Shown here: positions 32,193-44,333 of the stretch, in pieces
Layout of the letters: each line of letters begins with the position of its first letter
Position numbering within the stretch: position 1 is the first letter of the stretch
Assembly: GCA_022575985.1 (NCBI GenBank)
Contig: JAKSXM010000263.1
Span: forward strand, 7,606,001-7,670,000
Length of the DNA stretch: 64,000 nucleotides
Reading direction: 5' to 3'
From: Anagrus nilaparvatae
Lineage: Eukaryota; Arthropoda; Insecta; Hymenoptera; Mymaridae
The notes under the pieces: model-generated
What the model was told of the DNA's origin: nothing
The model's database searches: none
The model's input: the letters and a program-made list of their open reading frames with translations, nothing else
Translations under genes and position numbers: made by a program

Positions 32193-34207
32193 ATGCATAA
32201 TCGCATTTCTGGTACTCTAGACAAAAAGGGAAACTTTTGGAAAGAATTGAAAACTCTAGAGCTGATTCCTAAAACCAGTGATGCTCTTCATGGTTTTTTG
32301 CCTGAAGAGTTGAACTCGTTTTTCTCCAAGATATCGATATCCCCTGATGAGGACCCTATCGACTCGATAAATGTTATCAACAGTGCCCCACCTGATGGTT
32401 ACGCTTTTAAAAGAGTATCTAGAAATGACGTCATACTAGCTGTCTCACATTTTAACTCACAAGCAAAAGGAGATGATGGCATTCCTCCAAGCATAATAGT
32501 GAAAGCATTACCAACTATTGCCTCTCATCTCACTAAATTGTTTAATGCCTCATTATCAAAAGGAATCTTTCCATCCTCATGGAAAAAATCTAAAATCTTA
32601 GCACTCAAAAAGGTACCAGTACCATCATCAACAACTGACTTCAGGCCCATAGCACTATTGTGCTTTTTATCGAAGGTCCTTGAGAAGCTTGCCCATGATC
32701 AAGTTGTCAGCTTTTTAAATAAATCAAAGGTATTAGATCCCCTTCAAACGGGTTTCCGTAAACATCACTCGACCCAAACAGCTTTAATTAAGCTTGTAGA
32801 TGATATACAAATGGGTAAAGAAAATAAACTAGCCACTTTGTTACTTCAGTTTGACTTCTCAAAGGCCTTCGACAATGTTTCTCCATCGCTATTACTTAAA
32901 AAGCTAAAAAATGTTGGTTTCTCAAAATCCTCGTTACACTGGTTTTGGTCATATCTAAGTGGCAGACCTTCATGTGTATCAACCAAAATAACAACATCGT
33001 CCTACGTAGATACAAATATAGGAGTGCCCCAAGGTTCCGTCCTTGGGCCCCTACTTTTTTGTTTATACATGAATGATCTTAAAGACCACTTGTTAGACAA
33101 CCGCATTTTCAGACTATTATATGCCGACGACCTACAAATTTATGTTCAAGTACCTGCTAATAAAATTACTGAGGGCATTTCCAGTCTTTCACAATCTGCT
33201 AAAATAGTTGCCAAATGGGCGGAAACTAATCGTCTATCGCTAAATATGAAAAAGACTCAAGCTATAGTCTTTGGTATACTATTAAGGTTTATTTTGAGGT
33301 CAGTTCCCGTGGAGATAATGTTCCATTTGTTGATGAGGTGACTAGCCTTGGAGTCATACTAGACAGCACACTTTCATGGAAACCTCGCGAGCTCCAAATT
33401 ACCAAAAAAGTGAATAGAGTCTTATATTGCCTCAAAACCATTAGACCTTGTACAACACAACTACTAAGTAAAAGACTAGTGGAATTACTTGTAGTCCCCC
33501 ATTTAGATTACTGTAATGTAATTTATTCTGACATCTCCAATGAATTAATCACTCAGTTGCAAAGGCTTTCCAATTCATGTATTCGTTACATATTTGGAAT
33601 AAGCAGACATGAACACATTTCCCCGTATAGGAGAAAACTGGGATGGATGACTAACCTGGCACGTGCTGACTACTTTGCATCCTTAGTTATGTATAGACTG
33701 GTAAGAATGAAGGAGCCTCCGTTCCTCTTACCTCTATTCACACCTTATAAGTCTGATAAACCCACCCGTGGCCCACGAATAGACCTGGAACCTGCAACTG
33801 TTACCACCGACTGGGGACTCTTCTCATTCCAAGTCAAATATTCAAAGTTCTGGAATAAAATTCCCCCCTGTCTACGGGACCTGCCATCTTACTCACGCTT
33901 CAAAAAAGCAATAAAACAATACATCTATAAATTAGATACTATATAGTTGATTAACAGCAGATTGTATATACTTTCTTCCTTTCCTTGATTTTATATTGAC
34001 GCATATTTACCTATTGAAGTACTAATCTATTGACTCATTAAACTTATACTATTATATTGTATTATTTTATAATTTTTATATTTTTTTTTTATACTTTCTT
34101 GTTACTTTATTTATTATGAAAGATTTACTTATTTACTGTAACATATTGAAAGAGTGTACTATTTTTGATTTCAAAATAAAGATTATTATTATTATTATTA
34201 TTATTAT
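32193..34207 (+). pseudogene. CR1/jockey-type LINE: RT of ORF2, one frameshift from open
   Basis: The best-preserved coding element in the window. Frame 1 (32193-33341) has the linker ISGTLDKKGNFWKELKTLEL, then the RT: AKGDDGIPPSII (residue 91), DFRPIALLCFLSKVLEKL (about 149), DPLQTGFRKHHSTQTALI (182), LLLQFDFSKAFDNVS (motif A, catalytic Asp, about 220), GVPQGSVLGPLLF (motif B, 277) and LLYADDLQIYV (motif C, YADD, about 309). A single frameshift between about 33275 and 33310 leads into frame 2 (to 33946): VTSLGVILDSTLSWKP, PHLDYCNVIYS, CIRYIFGISRHEHISP and WNKIPPCLRDLP. The endonuclease and 5' part are absent (5' truncation). A 3' UTR of about 230 bp ends in aataaag plus (att)n at 34180-34207, the simple-repeat tail typical of this LINE group. 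All RT catalytic residues are kept, so it is young. Confidence 0.88.
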
Positions 34208-36225
34208 TAATTGAAAGATCTTTAATATGACCAAAGTAAAATTTTGATCAAAGTTATCCAGATCTGCAAACTCAGGCTTTTGTGACCTAAAAATATAAAA
34301 AATTTAACATCAAGTATTTGTTTAAAGACATAAACATTTTCAATTTTCTTTTATATTCTTGTAATATAATTAAATACTGAAAAGCATTAAATATTTTATT
34401 AAAAAATTATTATAAATAAATATATATGGTTGAAAAATCTTGATTTCAAAATGTGCTGTGAGAAAACATTCAGTGTCAGAGAGAGCATCCATAAGTATCT
34501 TGAGTATAATTTCCACTATAAAAGTTTAATTAAAACAATATCTTTGAATAATAGCAGCTATTTTGAACTTCAGCAAGGAAACAGTACGTAATATATAGGA
34601 TAAAAGTGTTAAAGTATGTGTAAATTATGTGTAGCTGATTTGATAACACTGTTTACGTATATTTTAGACATAATATAACTGTGTTATACACTGTTTCAAT
34701 GTCTCAGGCGGGGTAGCAATATCCCACAACCAATGAGTACAGTCAACATTGTTGAAATTGATCAACATTCTGAAATGGCAAATGATATTGTAAATGTAGA
34801 GAACTTGGCTGCACCGATGTCTCACAAGCAATAAATAGTACCAACAACGATAAAATTTATTAAAATATGCATTACCCAACAGTATTAAATGTTTAAATTA
34901 TTTTTACAAATATATATTGTTTATTTTTCTTATATTTATATTTTATTCTTTTTCTTATTGATAAACATGTAACTTTATGAGACTGAAATACAATACATTT
35001 TTAAAAAAAATTAATTTTTATCAAATTTTTATGTGTATCTTATAAAACCTAAATAATTAGTAATTTAATAGAATACAACGTAATTAAAATGTTTGCCCTT
35101 TAAGACTGCTTTTTAAGCGTATGTTACTAACAACATATAAATAAAAAAAAAATTTCTTAATAAAATTCTTATTCCATATCCTGAAAAACCTGAAAATTTT
35201 CAATTTTAATTAAATACAACGAGATTAACATGCTTGCCCGTTAGGGATGCCCATTGAGCGTAAGTTTTATGAGATGTTTATCAACATATTACTTAAAAAG
35301 ATAATACTAATTAAATTATTTAATCTATATCTAGAAAAACCTGAAAAATTTCAATTTTAATTGAATGCAACGTAATTAACATGCTTGCCCTGGGCTGCAC
35401 TTTTAAGCGTAAGTCCTTAGGAACATATTAATCAAAAACATAATACTTATTATTAGTCTTATTATTAGATGCTGACTAGGTTTGTAGCGTTTACCTCCGA
35501 GCTGTCGTTTGAGGAGAGATAGCAACTTATATAAGTTACTTCCCCGCACGTGGCCTAAATGTGACAATCGCCTTTCTTTTTTAGAGTCAGGGACATTTGG
35601 TCACTGCCATCGGAAATCCAGTACTTATGGTTAATGTTGAAGATTGCTCGCTTAAGGAGGTTTACATGTTGATTACTAGATTTTCACAGGAATTACGATT
35701 ACCGAGATGAATTTTTTTTTTTAAGTTTATTTTGGAAGCTATTATTCTTTTTTATGTAGTAGTAGTAGTTTATTTACTTGTTTAAAATATACATTGGCTT
35801 ACAAGATCATGCTTGATACGTCATTTTAAATACAAAAGATTTTTTTCGATACATTCTTTAAATATACAAAGAGAGTTATTAAAATGAAATACCCCAGTGC
35901 AATACGTTTAAATAATTATTATGGTCTCTTCTTATGGTCTCTTCTTGTGAGTGTGTGATTTTTAAAAAATTAATTACTTAAAAATAAATTATTTAAAAAA
36001 ATTGTTACATTTTGATATCTTTAGCTAAAGTTGACTTTTATCTTATATTGTTTAAAATTTAATTTTGTTTCTTCTTTTGTTCTTCTTTTGCTATTTTTCA
36101 ATGATTGTTTTTACTTGATTTATTCTTTTCTTGTTTGTCATTTCTTTTCTATTTGATTTTAAATTTTTATTTTTTCTTTGACAATTTAGAATAGATAAAT
36201 TATTAAAAACTTAGAATTTTTGTTT
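34208..36225. other. AT-rich DNA with a three-copy tandem repeat at 35030-35440
   Basis: atacaacg.aattaa.atg.ttgccc recurs near 35074, 35215 and 35366 (period about 141-151 bp), together with cctgaaaattttcaatttta and ttaagcgtaagt. No gene is seen in the rest. (tag)n at 35758-35768. Confidence 0.5.
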
Positions 36226-36344
36226 ATTTTTGGTTCCTCAAAGAGGAACCATTGTGATAGGTCAAATTTTGATTTTTGATTTTTTGGCATATAAGCACGT
36301 TTTGAGACCCCAGGAAGCTAAAAAACCGGTTTTTAAAAAAAGTA

Positions 36345-36434
<90 letters not shown>

Positions 36435-37320
36435 ATTGGTGATATTTCACAAACATTATGGATTTAAGACCTAATTTTTTTTTCAAAAATTTTTTCACCA
36501 AAAAAGCTTTAGGTACTTATTTTTTTTTTTAATTTGGGTGTAATACTTCATTTATTTCTACGAAAGTACTTATATTTGAAAGTATGGTTTTTAATCTATA
36601 TCTTGAATCGGATACTTAATTTTTTGAAATTTTTTTTCCCAAAATTTTTTTCATGAAAAAATACAAAAAAAAACTAATTTTTTTTTTTTTTTGGATGTAG
36701 TACCTAATTTATTTCTATGAAAGTACTAGTTTTAGAAAGTTTGTTTATAGTCATTTTTTGGATCTGATACCGAATTTTTTAAAAAATTATTTCTTAAAAT
36801 TAAAAAAACAAAAAATTTAAAAAACCTGCAATATTTTTTTTTTTTGGGGTGTAATACCTCATTTAATTCCATGAAAGTACTAATATCTGAAAATATTGCA
36901 ACCGGTGATGTTTCACAACCGTTATGAAATTAAGACCTAATTTATTTTTCAAAAATTTTTTTACCAAAAAAGCTCTAGGTACTTTTTTTTTTTTATTAAT
37001 TTGGATGTAATACCTCATTTATTTCTACGAAAGTACTTATATTTGAAAGTATAGCTTTTACTCGATATCTCGAATCTGATACTTAATTTTTTAAAAATTT
37101 TTTTCCTACATTTTTTTTCACAAAAAAATACAAAAAACACCAAATTTTTTTTTCTTTTTGGATGTAGTACCTAATTCATTTCTATGAGAGTACTAGTTTT
37201 AGACAGTTCATTTATAGTAATTTTTTGGATTTGATACCGAATTTTTCCAAAATTTATTTCTCAAAATTGGAAAAGTTTTTTCTCATTGTTTGAGGAACCT
37301 TAGTGCCAGCTAGTTGGCAG
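36226..37320. repeat. AT-rich dispersed repeat, 'gaggaacc' family, copy 3 with (gt)n
   Basis: Begins ggttcctcaaagaggaacc (hairpin) plus attgtgataggtcaa. Then tttgagaccccaggaagcta and a (gt)36-like microsatellite at 36350-36421. Several units of about 190 bp follow (acgaaagtacttatatttga, ctcgatatctcgaatctgat). It ends gtttgaggaaccttagtgcc plus agctagttggcag at about 37320. The inverted ends gaggaacc suggest a transposable unit. The long Cys/Val and His/Thr frames over the GT run are artefacts. Confidence 0.8.
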
Positions 37321-38079
37321 GGTATTTTGATCTATTTCCATTCGAAATTCTTATGGAATTAATCAAATTTACTTTTCTTAATTAGCTTTTCTAGAGGCTA
37401 TTCCAAGTTTCATTTTCATTTATCCTAAATGTGGTTGTTTTTTTATCAATTCTTATTTCTTGAGTTAGCTATTCTAGAGTTATACTCACAGGTAAAAATT
37501 TTAGCCTGTGCTGTTTAGTATAAGTTTCATTAATCATTATTTTACTTATATTTAAGAATGTTTTTATAAATTCTTTCTTTTCTGTATTCGTTATCCTGCT
37601 TAATACATTTAAGTGTCAATGTGTTTTAACCTAACTTTTTTTCTAAATATTTCCTGTTTTAATTTCTTCTTTAATTTTAGGCCCAGGGCTTTGCTTTTAT
37701 TTTCACTTGCTTTTTAATACTTTTGGAATGATGATGATGATAATGATCTCCAGTTTTCTTTCCTTTTTATCAAAACACGACTCGGCACGAGTCTTAACGA
37801 AGTGGCACACGAAGTTATAAAAATTACTTTTTCTACGTCATCAAGGTCAAAGAGCGCTAACAATTTCACATTTAAAAGGTTTTTTTCTTCTACAAGAGTC
37901 ATCGTCTTTCAAATGTAGATCTGCTTGGTACTTAAGATAAGAATTTTTTTTTTTTAAATATTTTTCCATATTATTTTGTTTTATTTATTTAAATATTTTC
38001 GAAAACCTATTGAGAGCTTAAAAGAATTCTTAATGTAATTAATACACCTTTATCTGGGTTAAGGGGTTTGAATGCGGCA
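37321..38079. other. No gene recognised
   Basis: Moderately AT-rich. A short T-rich and (gat)n-like patch lies at 37729-37745. Nothing supportable. Confidence 0.4.
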
Positions 38080-38087
38080 ATTGATTA

Positions 38088-40550
38088 ATGGGATGATTTA
38101 TTGGTCTATCATGTATTGTCGTTGTTAGATCAAGATAATAGGAAGCAGTGATAGATTTTTTACAGTAATTATTGTAAACGGTTACCTGCTGCTCCTGCAG
38201 AGAATGTTGATGGTGCAGGTTCTATTAGAGCTGGCTCTAAGCCTCGTACATTAAAACACATATTGGATTTTCTAGAGAATCAAATTAGCACTTTTGAATC
38301 GATTGAAGAGTCAAATAATAATTTTACTGTTAAACAATTTTCAGAAAACAATAATAAAAAATTCAAGAATGCTAATGTTTCTACAATGCCTGGAAAATTT
38401 TTTCAGTTTAATTTTGATAATATTTCTAGTAATTCTAAAAAAACCTAATAATTAATGTATTATTTGCAATGCAAATCATTTCTTTCTCTTTTGCCCTCTT
38501 TATAAGAATAAAACTCCTAAGGAAAGAGAGGAATTAGTGGGTCAATTAAATAGATGTTATAATTGCTTAGGGCCACATTTCCAAACACAGTGCAATTCTA
38601 CAAAAAACTGTCAAACTTGTCATAAAAAACACCACACTTCGTTGCATATCAAAGGTTTCAAAAGTAAAAAAAAATGAAAAAATGTGAAAACTAACCGGAG
38701 GAGACGCTGTTTCTTCTAAATCTTTGCTCACTCCTGACGAACAAGCTTGTGAGCACTTCTTTTCCAAAACTTTTTATCGCAATTCTGATGGACGTTAAGT
38801 GGTAAGATTACCTTTAAAAATCCAGATACTAATAATTTAAAGTTTAGAGGGTGTTATCAGAATGCGAAGAGAGTTTTGGAAAAGATGGAAGCAAAATATT
38901 TAAAGGATGATAATTTTGCTCAAACACACATAGCATTTATGCAAAACTATGACGATGCTGGTCATATGTCGGAACTTGAATCCCCTCTGCTAGAAATTGA
39001 TTGCTATTTTCTGCCTCACCACGGAATTCTCGGTTCTTCAGGCAAATTTTGCTTAGTGTTCAATGGTTAAGCTAAGGACTATGATAAGGTTTCAAATAAC
39101 GATTTGCTGCACTGTGAGCCGAACTTACTTCCAGACTTGGCTGAATTATAGATTTGTTTTCGTATCTGACATTGAGCAGATGTTTAGGCAAATCTTCGTC
39201 CACGAAGATGACAGAAAGTTCAAGCAGATTTTGTGGCTTTCTGATCCAAACAAATGTATTTGAGTGTGGTCGCTTAACACAGTCACGTATGGTATGATAA
39301 ACAGTCCTTATTTGGCAAATAAAGTCATTAGGCAATTAGCCATTGGTGAGGGGAGAAATTTTTTTTTGGCTGTAGACATACTTAATACGGAAACGTATTA
39401 ATGGAAACGGAAATGTATATTGATGACACACTGTCCGGTGACCACTCACTAGCTGAAGTTTTAGATAAACAAAAAGATCTCTCTCCATAAGTGGTTAGTC
39501 AATGATGATAATTTGCTAAATTTTTCTAGCTCCATTTGCTCTTTACCCAAATCTAATTCTTGCTTGGGGTTGGTATTTCTAAACTGGTGTCCAACCTCTG
39601 ATGACTTTACCTTTGATTTAGTTAATGAACAACTTGAGGGTGATCTTACAAAGAGACAGGTGCTTTCTATTATAGCCAAATTTTTTGACCCCTAGGTTGG
39701 TTAGCTCCAGTAATTATTACAGCGAAAATTTACATGAAGAAGTTATGATTGGCAAACATTGGCTGAGATAAATTAACACCCCCCTCTCCTTTGAGAAACG
39801 ATTTCTTACGTTGGCACAACTACATGTCGGTGGTAAAGGAGATCAAAACTCAAAGATGGTTAAATTATCTTCCTGGTGCTACGTATGAGCTTTTCGGGTT
39901 TGCATCAAGGTCAATTTTCTAAATTACTAGTGGAGCATTGTCACAAAACCATGTTGCACGAAGAAGTTAGGCTAACTATCTCTACATTGCGTCAGGAATT
40001 TTGGGTAGTAAAAACTAGAACATTAGTTAGAAGCTGTGTGTATAGGTGTAATACTTGTCTTTGTTATGACTATAATCACGCTATTTAAAAGATGGGAATA
40101 CTTCTAGCTTCCAGGGTAATAATGCCAGACAAACCAATTCGCTTTAGTGGGGTCGATTATGCTGGCCCCTTCTAAATTTTAAGGTACAGAGAGCGAGGCT
40201 TCCACAAAACAATGTATAAAGCTTAAATCGCAGTCTTAGTTTGTATGAACACCAAAACAATCCATTTGAAGTTGGTTACCGGGTATTCCAGCCAGGATTT
40301 TATTGCTGCTTTTAGAAGATTCACCGCAACTAAAGGTAAATGTTCTGGTTTGTTTAGTAACCAAGGAACTACCTTTGTTGGAGCCAATCAAATCCTCAAG
40401 GAAATGTATATGGAATCTTCGCTCTATATGCAGGATCTTGTAGGTTCTTTGACCAACGAAGGTACGAATCGGACATTTATCTCTTCGGGAGCACCTCATT
40501 TTGGGAGAGATTGGGAGGCAGCAATAAAATTCGTAAATATTTTATAATTT
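38088..40550 (+). pseudogene. BEL/Pao LTR retrotransposon relic: gag, RT, RNase H linker, integrase
   Basis: In order: gag, WDDLLVYHVLSLLDQD (38088), TLKHILDFLENQISTFE (about 38250). Then three Cys-His fingers, CIICNANHFFLFCPL, CYNCLGPHFQTQC and CQTCHKKHHTSLH (38456-38646), diagnostic of BEL/Pao gag. The pol part starts FRGCYQNAKRVLEKME (about 38850), then YFLPHHGILG. The fingers/palm region reads FVSDIEQMFRQIFVHEDD, and MYIDDTLSG (about 39410) is motif C with both Asp present. TKRQVLSIIAKFFDPLGWLA (about 39650) and RWLNYLPG follow. The integrase has LVEHCHKTMLHEE (HHCC finger, 39925), MNTKTIHLKLVTGYSSQD (40245, first Asp position not clear) and SNQGTTFVGAN, where the second catalytic Asp of SDNGT is lost. 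APHFGRDWEAAIKF comes last (40490-40535). At least six frame changes and several stops. I could not define LTRs. Its sister copy is at 58757-60291, minus. Confidence 0.88.
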
Positions 40551-40687
40551 CCAACCACCACATATTTATACATTTTTCTTTTCTCTTTTCTTTTCTTTTC
40601 TTAAATTTTTTATTCTATTTTAAATGCATTTTAATTTAATTAAAATCTGGTGGGTGGAAATGTTGTATATATATATCCTATCCTATA

Positions 40688-41344
40688 TCCTACATATATA
40701 TATAAATCTTTAATTATGTATGTTTGTCCAAACGCGATAAACGAGAACACGATAAAAGCTGCAGACATCGGTTTTACGGCAAAAGACGGCAAAATTCCGG
40801 GTCAAAACATAGGCTAGGTTTTATTTCGATTGATAATAGCAAAAAATTTTTATGTTGAAAATACTGAAAACCGAGAAAACAAATTTTTATCAAAAAGAAT
40901 TTTCAAGAAAATCGTTTCAATCTATCAAAAGTTACAATCATTTTTCGAAAATTATAAAAGTTTAATTAATATTATATATTATATATATTTCTAATTTTTA
41001 TCAGCCACTAATGTAACAACTGAATATAGGAACTAAAAGAAGCTTGAACAGCTATTATAGTAGAACCTAGCTATTGAGTTGAACCTTAGAATTGGTATTC
41101 GAGGGAAACAACATTTGCTTGTGGATTCTATGGAAGGTTGGCGAAGCTTTGTATTGCTGTTTAGTAATTAACCGTCTGGGTTAATAAGACCGTAATTTTT
41201 ATGATTCAGTAAATTTTAGATATTACTTCGGGTAAAAAAAGATTATTTTATAAAATATTGAGTAACCTAAAACAACATATTATTGAAAAAATCATGTTGC
41301 AATGGCGGTTGCCGGGACGAGCAAAGCGAGCCAGAGGCAGCTAG
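40688..41344 (+). mobile_element. Non-autonomous Helitron, family 1
   Basis: Starts TC (tcctacatatatatataaat) and ends gcagctag at 41344, followed by T. About 10 nt before the end is a GC-rich hairpin region (gacgagcaaagcgagcc). TC...hairpin-CTAG|T between AT-rich flanks is the Helitron signature. There is no Rep/helicase frame. A second copy, in minus orientation, lies at 51980-52729. Confidence 0.75.
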
Positions 41345-41356
41345 TATATATATATA

Positions 41357-41680
41357 TTAGGCGGCTCCGCACCCTGCGCGCTTGACTGAAGTATTGTGAT
41401 ACTATATTTTTATTTACCTGCAAGGTGTACCTTATTCATTTTGAATTTTCGTGACAGTGGTTGTAGATTTGGCATCGTAATATAACCAAAAATATAAAAA
41501 GTACCATATTAGCCTAAAAGTACCATATTGGCCTAAAAGTACCATATTGGCCTAAAAGTACCAGATTGGCCCAAAAGTACCATATTGGGCCAAAAGTGTC
41601 AGATTGGCCAAAAATACCATATTGGCCCAAAAGTGTCATTCGACAGCGGCGGCAGCGGTTATAACTTTATAATATATAGA
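41357..41680 (-). mobile_element. Non-autonomous Helitron, family 2, copy a
   Basis: Minus orientation. The 3' end at 41357 reads (minus) ...gcagggtgcggagccgccta-a, and the 5' end near 41680 reads tctatatattataaagttat plus aaccgctgccgccgctgtc. The middle is a degenerate minisatellite of about 19-20 bp, ttggcc(c)aaaagtaccata. Confidence 0.7.
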
Positions 41681-41692
41681 TATATATATATA

Positions 41693-42414
41693 CTAGAAGT
41701 CTCAGCCCCCTGCGCCCTTCGCGCGCCAACCCCCGTAGAGTGATTGAAAAAGTGGGTTAGTCATGAGAACAACAAATATAAAATTTTAAATACAATTTTA
41801 ATAATCACTTTCAATTAAAAATATTGATTATATTGTTATATTGTTTTTCTTTTATTTTAAAATCCGTTAATAGGTTTATTATTAATTGATTTATCTGCTT
41901 AAAAATAAAAAAAAATAAAATCACTTAGACCCATAAGGGTCGGTTTTGTCCAGTAGTACCTTATTGGCCCAAAACTATCAAATTAGCCTAAAAGTGTCAA
42001 TAACTAAGAAAATGGAAAAATTTGATTATACCCCCTAAGGTTCGCTTACACCCACAAGGTCCAATTTTGCCCAATAGTACCATATTGTAGTCAGAATGGC
42101 CAAAAAAAAAAGAGTGGCCGAAAAGTGTCAGATTGGCCCAAAAGTGTCCGAATGGCTCAAAAGTGTCAGAGTGGCCCACAAGTGTCATATTGGCTCAAAA
42201 GTATCATATTGCGTGCCCCAAAAGTGTCATATTGGCCCAAAAGTGTCAGACTGTCCTAAAAATACCATATTGCGTGGCCTAAAAGTGTCAGACTGGCCCA
42301 AAAGTACCATATTGTGTGGCCCAAAAGTGTCAGATTGGCCCAAAAGTGTCAGAATGGCCCAAAAGTGTCATTCGACAGCGGCGACAGCGGTTATAACTTT
42401 ATAATATATAGAGA
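41693..42414 (-). mobile_element. Non-autonomous Helitron, family 2, copy b
   Basis: Minus orientation, lying 12 bp behind copy a. CTAG at 41693, GC-rich 3' end (cagccccctgcgcccttcgc on plus), a gtagagtgattg block, and the conserved 5' end cgacagcggcgacagcggtt ... tatagaga near 42411. It holds two minisatellite stretches, the larger at 42100-42370 with units ttggcccaaaagtgtcaga. Confidence 0.75.
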
Positions 42415-42520
42415 TATATAAACTAGCATAAGTGATAGGGGGGGCTCCGCCCCCCTGAACCCTGTGTCGCCTTTACTTCTGTTAGTGTGGCTGAAAAAGA
42501 TCATGTTTCACTACAAATAT

Positions 42521-43818
42521 ATAATTGAACTCTCGGATGTAAGAACAGGTTATAAGGTTTTTATTGATTAAATATTTAAAAAAAAAAAATTCGCGAATTT
42601 CAATAATTTTTTTTTTGATATCGATACAAATATTTATTTTGGTCATGATAGCGAAGTCAAAAATATAAAAAAAAATTTTCCCTTATTGTTATTAACAAAT
42701 TAATAATTATTTTTCCAATTTTTAAAACCGCCGAATTTAAAAAAATTTCTCGCTCTACCTCAACTAATCTCAATCAGTTTTTATCTTTTTAAAAAAATTT
42801 TTTCGCTATAATTTTTTGCAAACATTATTTTAACACATAGGCGTAAAAAAATTAATTTAAAAGAGTTTTGGGGATAAAATATGAATTAGGCAAAATTTTT
42901 TTCACGATGATTTTCACTATAACCAAAATTTTAACTTCAAACCAGAAAAGTATCGAAGGAATTTTTAGTAGGAAAAAACTTGAAGCGAGGGAAAAATCGA
43001 GAAACACTTCAAGATTATTTATACACAAAAATTTTTTTATTTGGAACAATAATAATCAATAAACAATTAAATTAAACAAAGCGTGTTATTAAACGCGCGC
43101 GAGAAAGAAATACATAAAGTAGAGCATGGCAGAAAGATACTAAGGTTTGTTCAACTCAAGAAAAAATTTGAAAAAATTTAAAAATTTACGGCGCACGACT
43201 AGAGTGTTGCCTAGCTATAGTATCATGAATTTGAGGGACCCATACGAGTTAAGGTGAACTTTTATACAAACGATTTTATTTAAAAAGGCAAAGTAAAGAA
43301 GTTTATAAAATTATTATTCTGCGTACTTTTTTATACTTTTTTCTGTTCAGAGGTTAAAATTAATAATTAGAAAAAAAGTATACCTAATTTATAGCTATAA
43401 TATATACTTAAAAGATACAATAGATGAATCAGTAAGACATTTCCAGACGGTTACGTGACAGGGGGGTTCTCATGGAAAAAAAACATGCTTTTAGATGGGG
43501 ACTAAGGCCAATTAATTATGTCGTAAATTATATTCAACGGGATCAAAAGTGTGAATTTGGCCATTTTTCACCCCAAATACCCCAAAATTTACATGAAGCT
43601 ATAAAAGACTTTATTTTAAAATTAAATTAAATAAATAGGTTTTATAGGTCGCAGATTTCAAAAATAATGTAAAAAATAACATCCACCTTTTCTGAAGGGT
43701 GAAATTGGACATTTTTCACCCTTGCCAACCCTTAGACCAACATTTTTCAAAAGAACTTATTTTTTTATTTTCAAAGGATCTAGGTTTTGGTCTTGTAGGT
43801 TTTTTTAGGCGCTTATCT
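42521..43818. repeat. Left terminal inverted repeat of the foldback-like element
   Basis: The reverse complement of 49641-50939. The symmetry sum of coordinates stays at 93458-93461 along the entire arm, so almost no indels separate the two. Such similarity implies recent insertion or ongoing gene conversion between arms. Confidence 0.9.
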
Positions 43819-44333
43819 CAAAAATGATGTTACAAATTACATACGGAAGGTTCTAAAGGGCCAATTTGGCCATTTTTCACCTGTTTCACCCTTTGGACAT
43901 CCATATATCCAAAATGACTTAGTTTTTAATTTTCAAAGAGTCTAATAGATATTTGTGGGCGCTGATCACATTAATTATGTCGTAAATTATATTCAACAGC
44001 TTTAAAAGTGTGAATTTGGTCATTTTTTACCCCAAATACCCAAAAATTTACATAAACCCATAAAAGATATTATTTTTAAATTAAATTAAATAATTAGGTT
44101 TTTTAGGTCGCAGATTTAAAAAATAATGTAAAAAATTACATTCAACAGGTTCGGAAGGGTGAAATTGGCCATTTTTAACCCTTTCCAACCCTTGGACAAA
44201 CATTTTTCCAAAATGACTTACTTTTTAATTTTCAAAGGGTCTAATAGGTTTTTATGGGCGCTGGTCTCAAAGATGATGTTACAAATTACTTACGGAAGGT
44301 TTTAAATGGCGAATTTGGCCATTTTTCCAACAC
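43513..44333. repeat. Two copies of a 460-bp higher-order repeat of three about 150-bp subunits
   Basis: attaattatgtcgtaaatta recurs at 43513 and 43973 (460 bp). Subunits share ggtttt.taggtcgcagattt, gggcgctgatca or ggcgcttatctca, and a gtgaaattggccatttttca block. The right arm of the element lacks everything after the first 305 bp of this region. Confidence 0.8.

Noticed and set aside
36230..36501. Cys/Val-repeat and His/Thr-repeat proteins
   Set aside because: Translations of the (gt)n microsatellite in different frames; the same holds at 61244-61613.
38088..40550. Intact endogenous retrovirus or Pao element with env
   Set aside because: Multiple stops and frame changes, a lost integrase active-site residue, no env-like frame and no definable LTRs.
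42868..43062. 64-65-codon frames present identically on plus at 42868 and minus at 50398 (and their antisense partners)
   Set aside because: They are mirror images caused by the inverted repeat. The composition is that of translated AT-rich DNA and no domain is visible.
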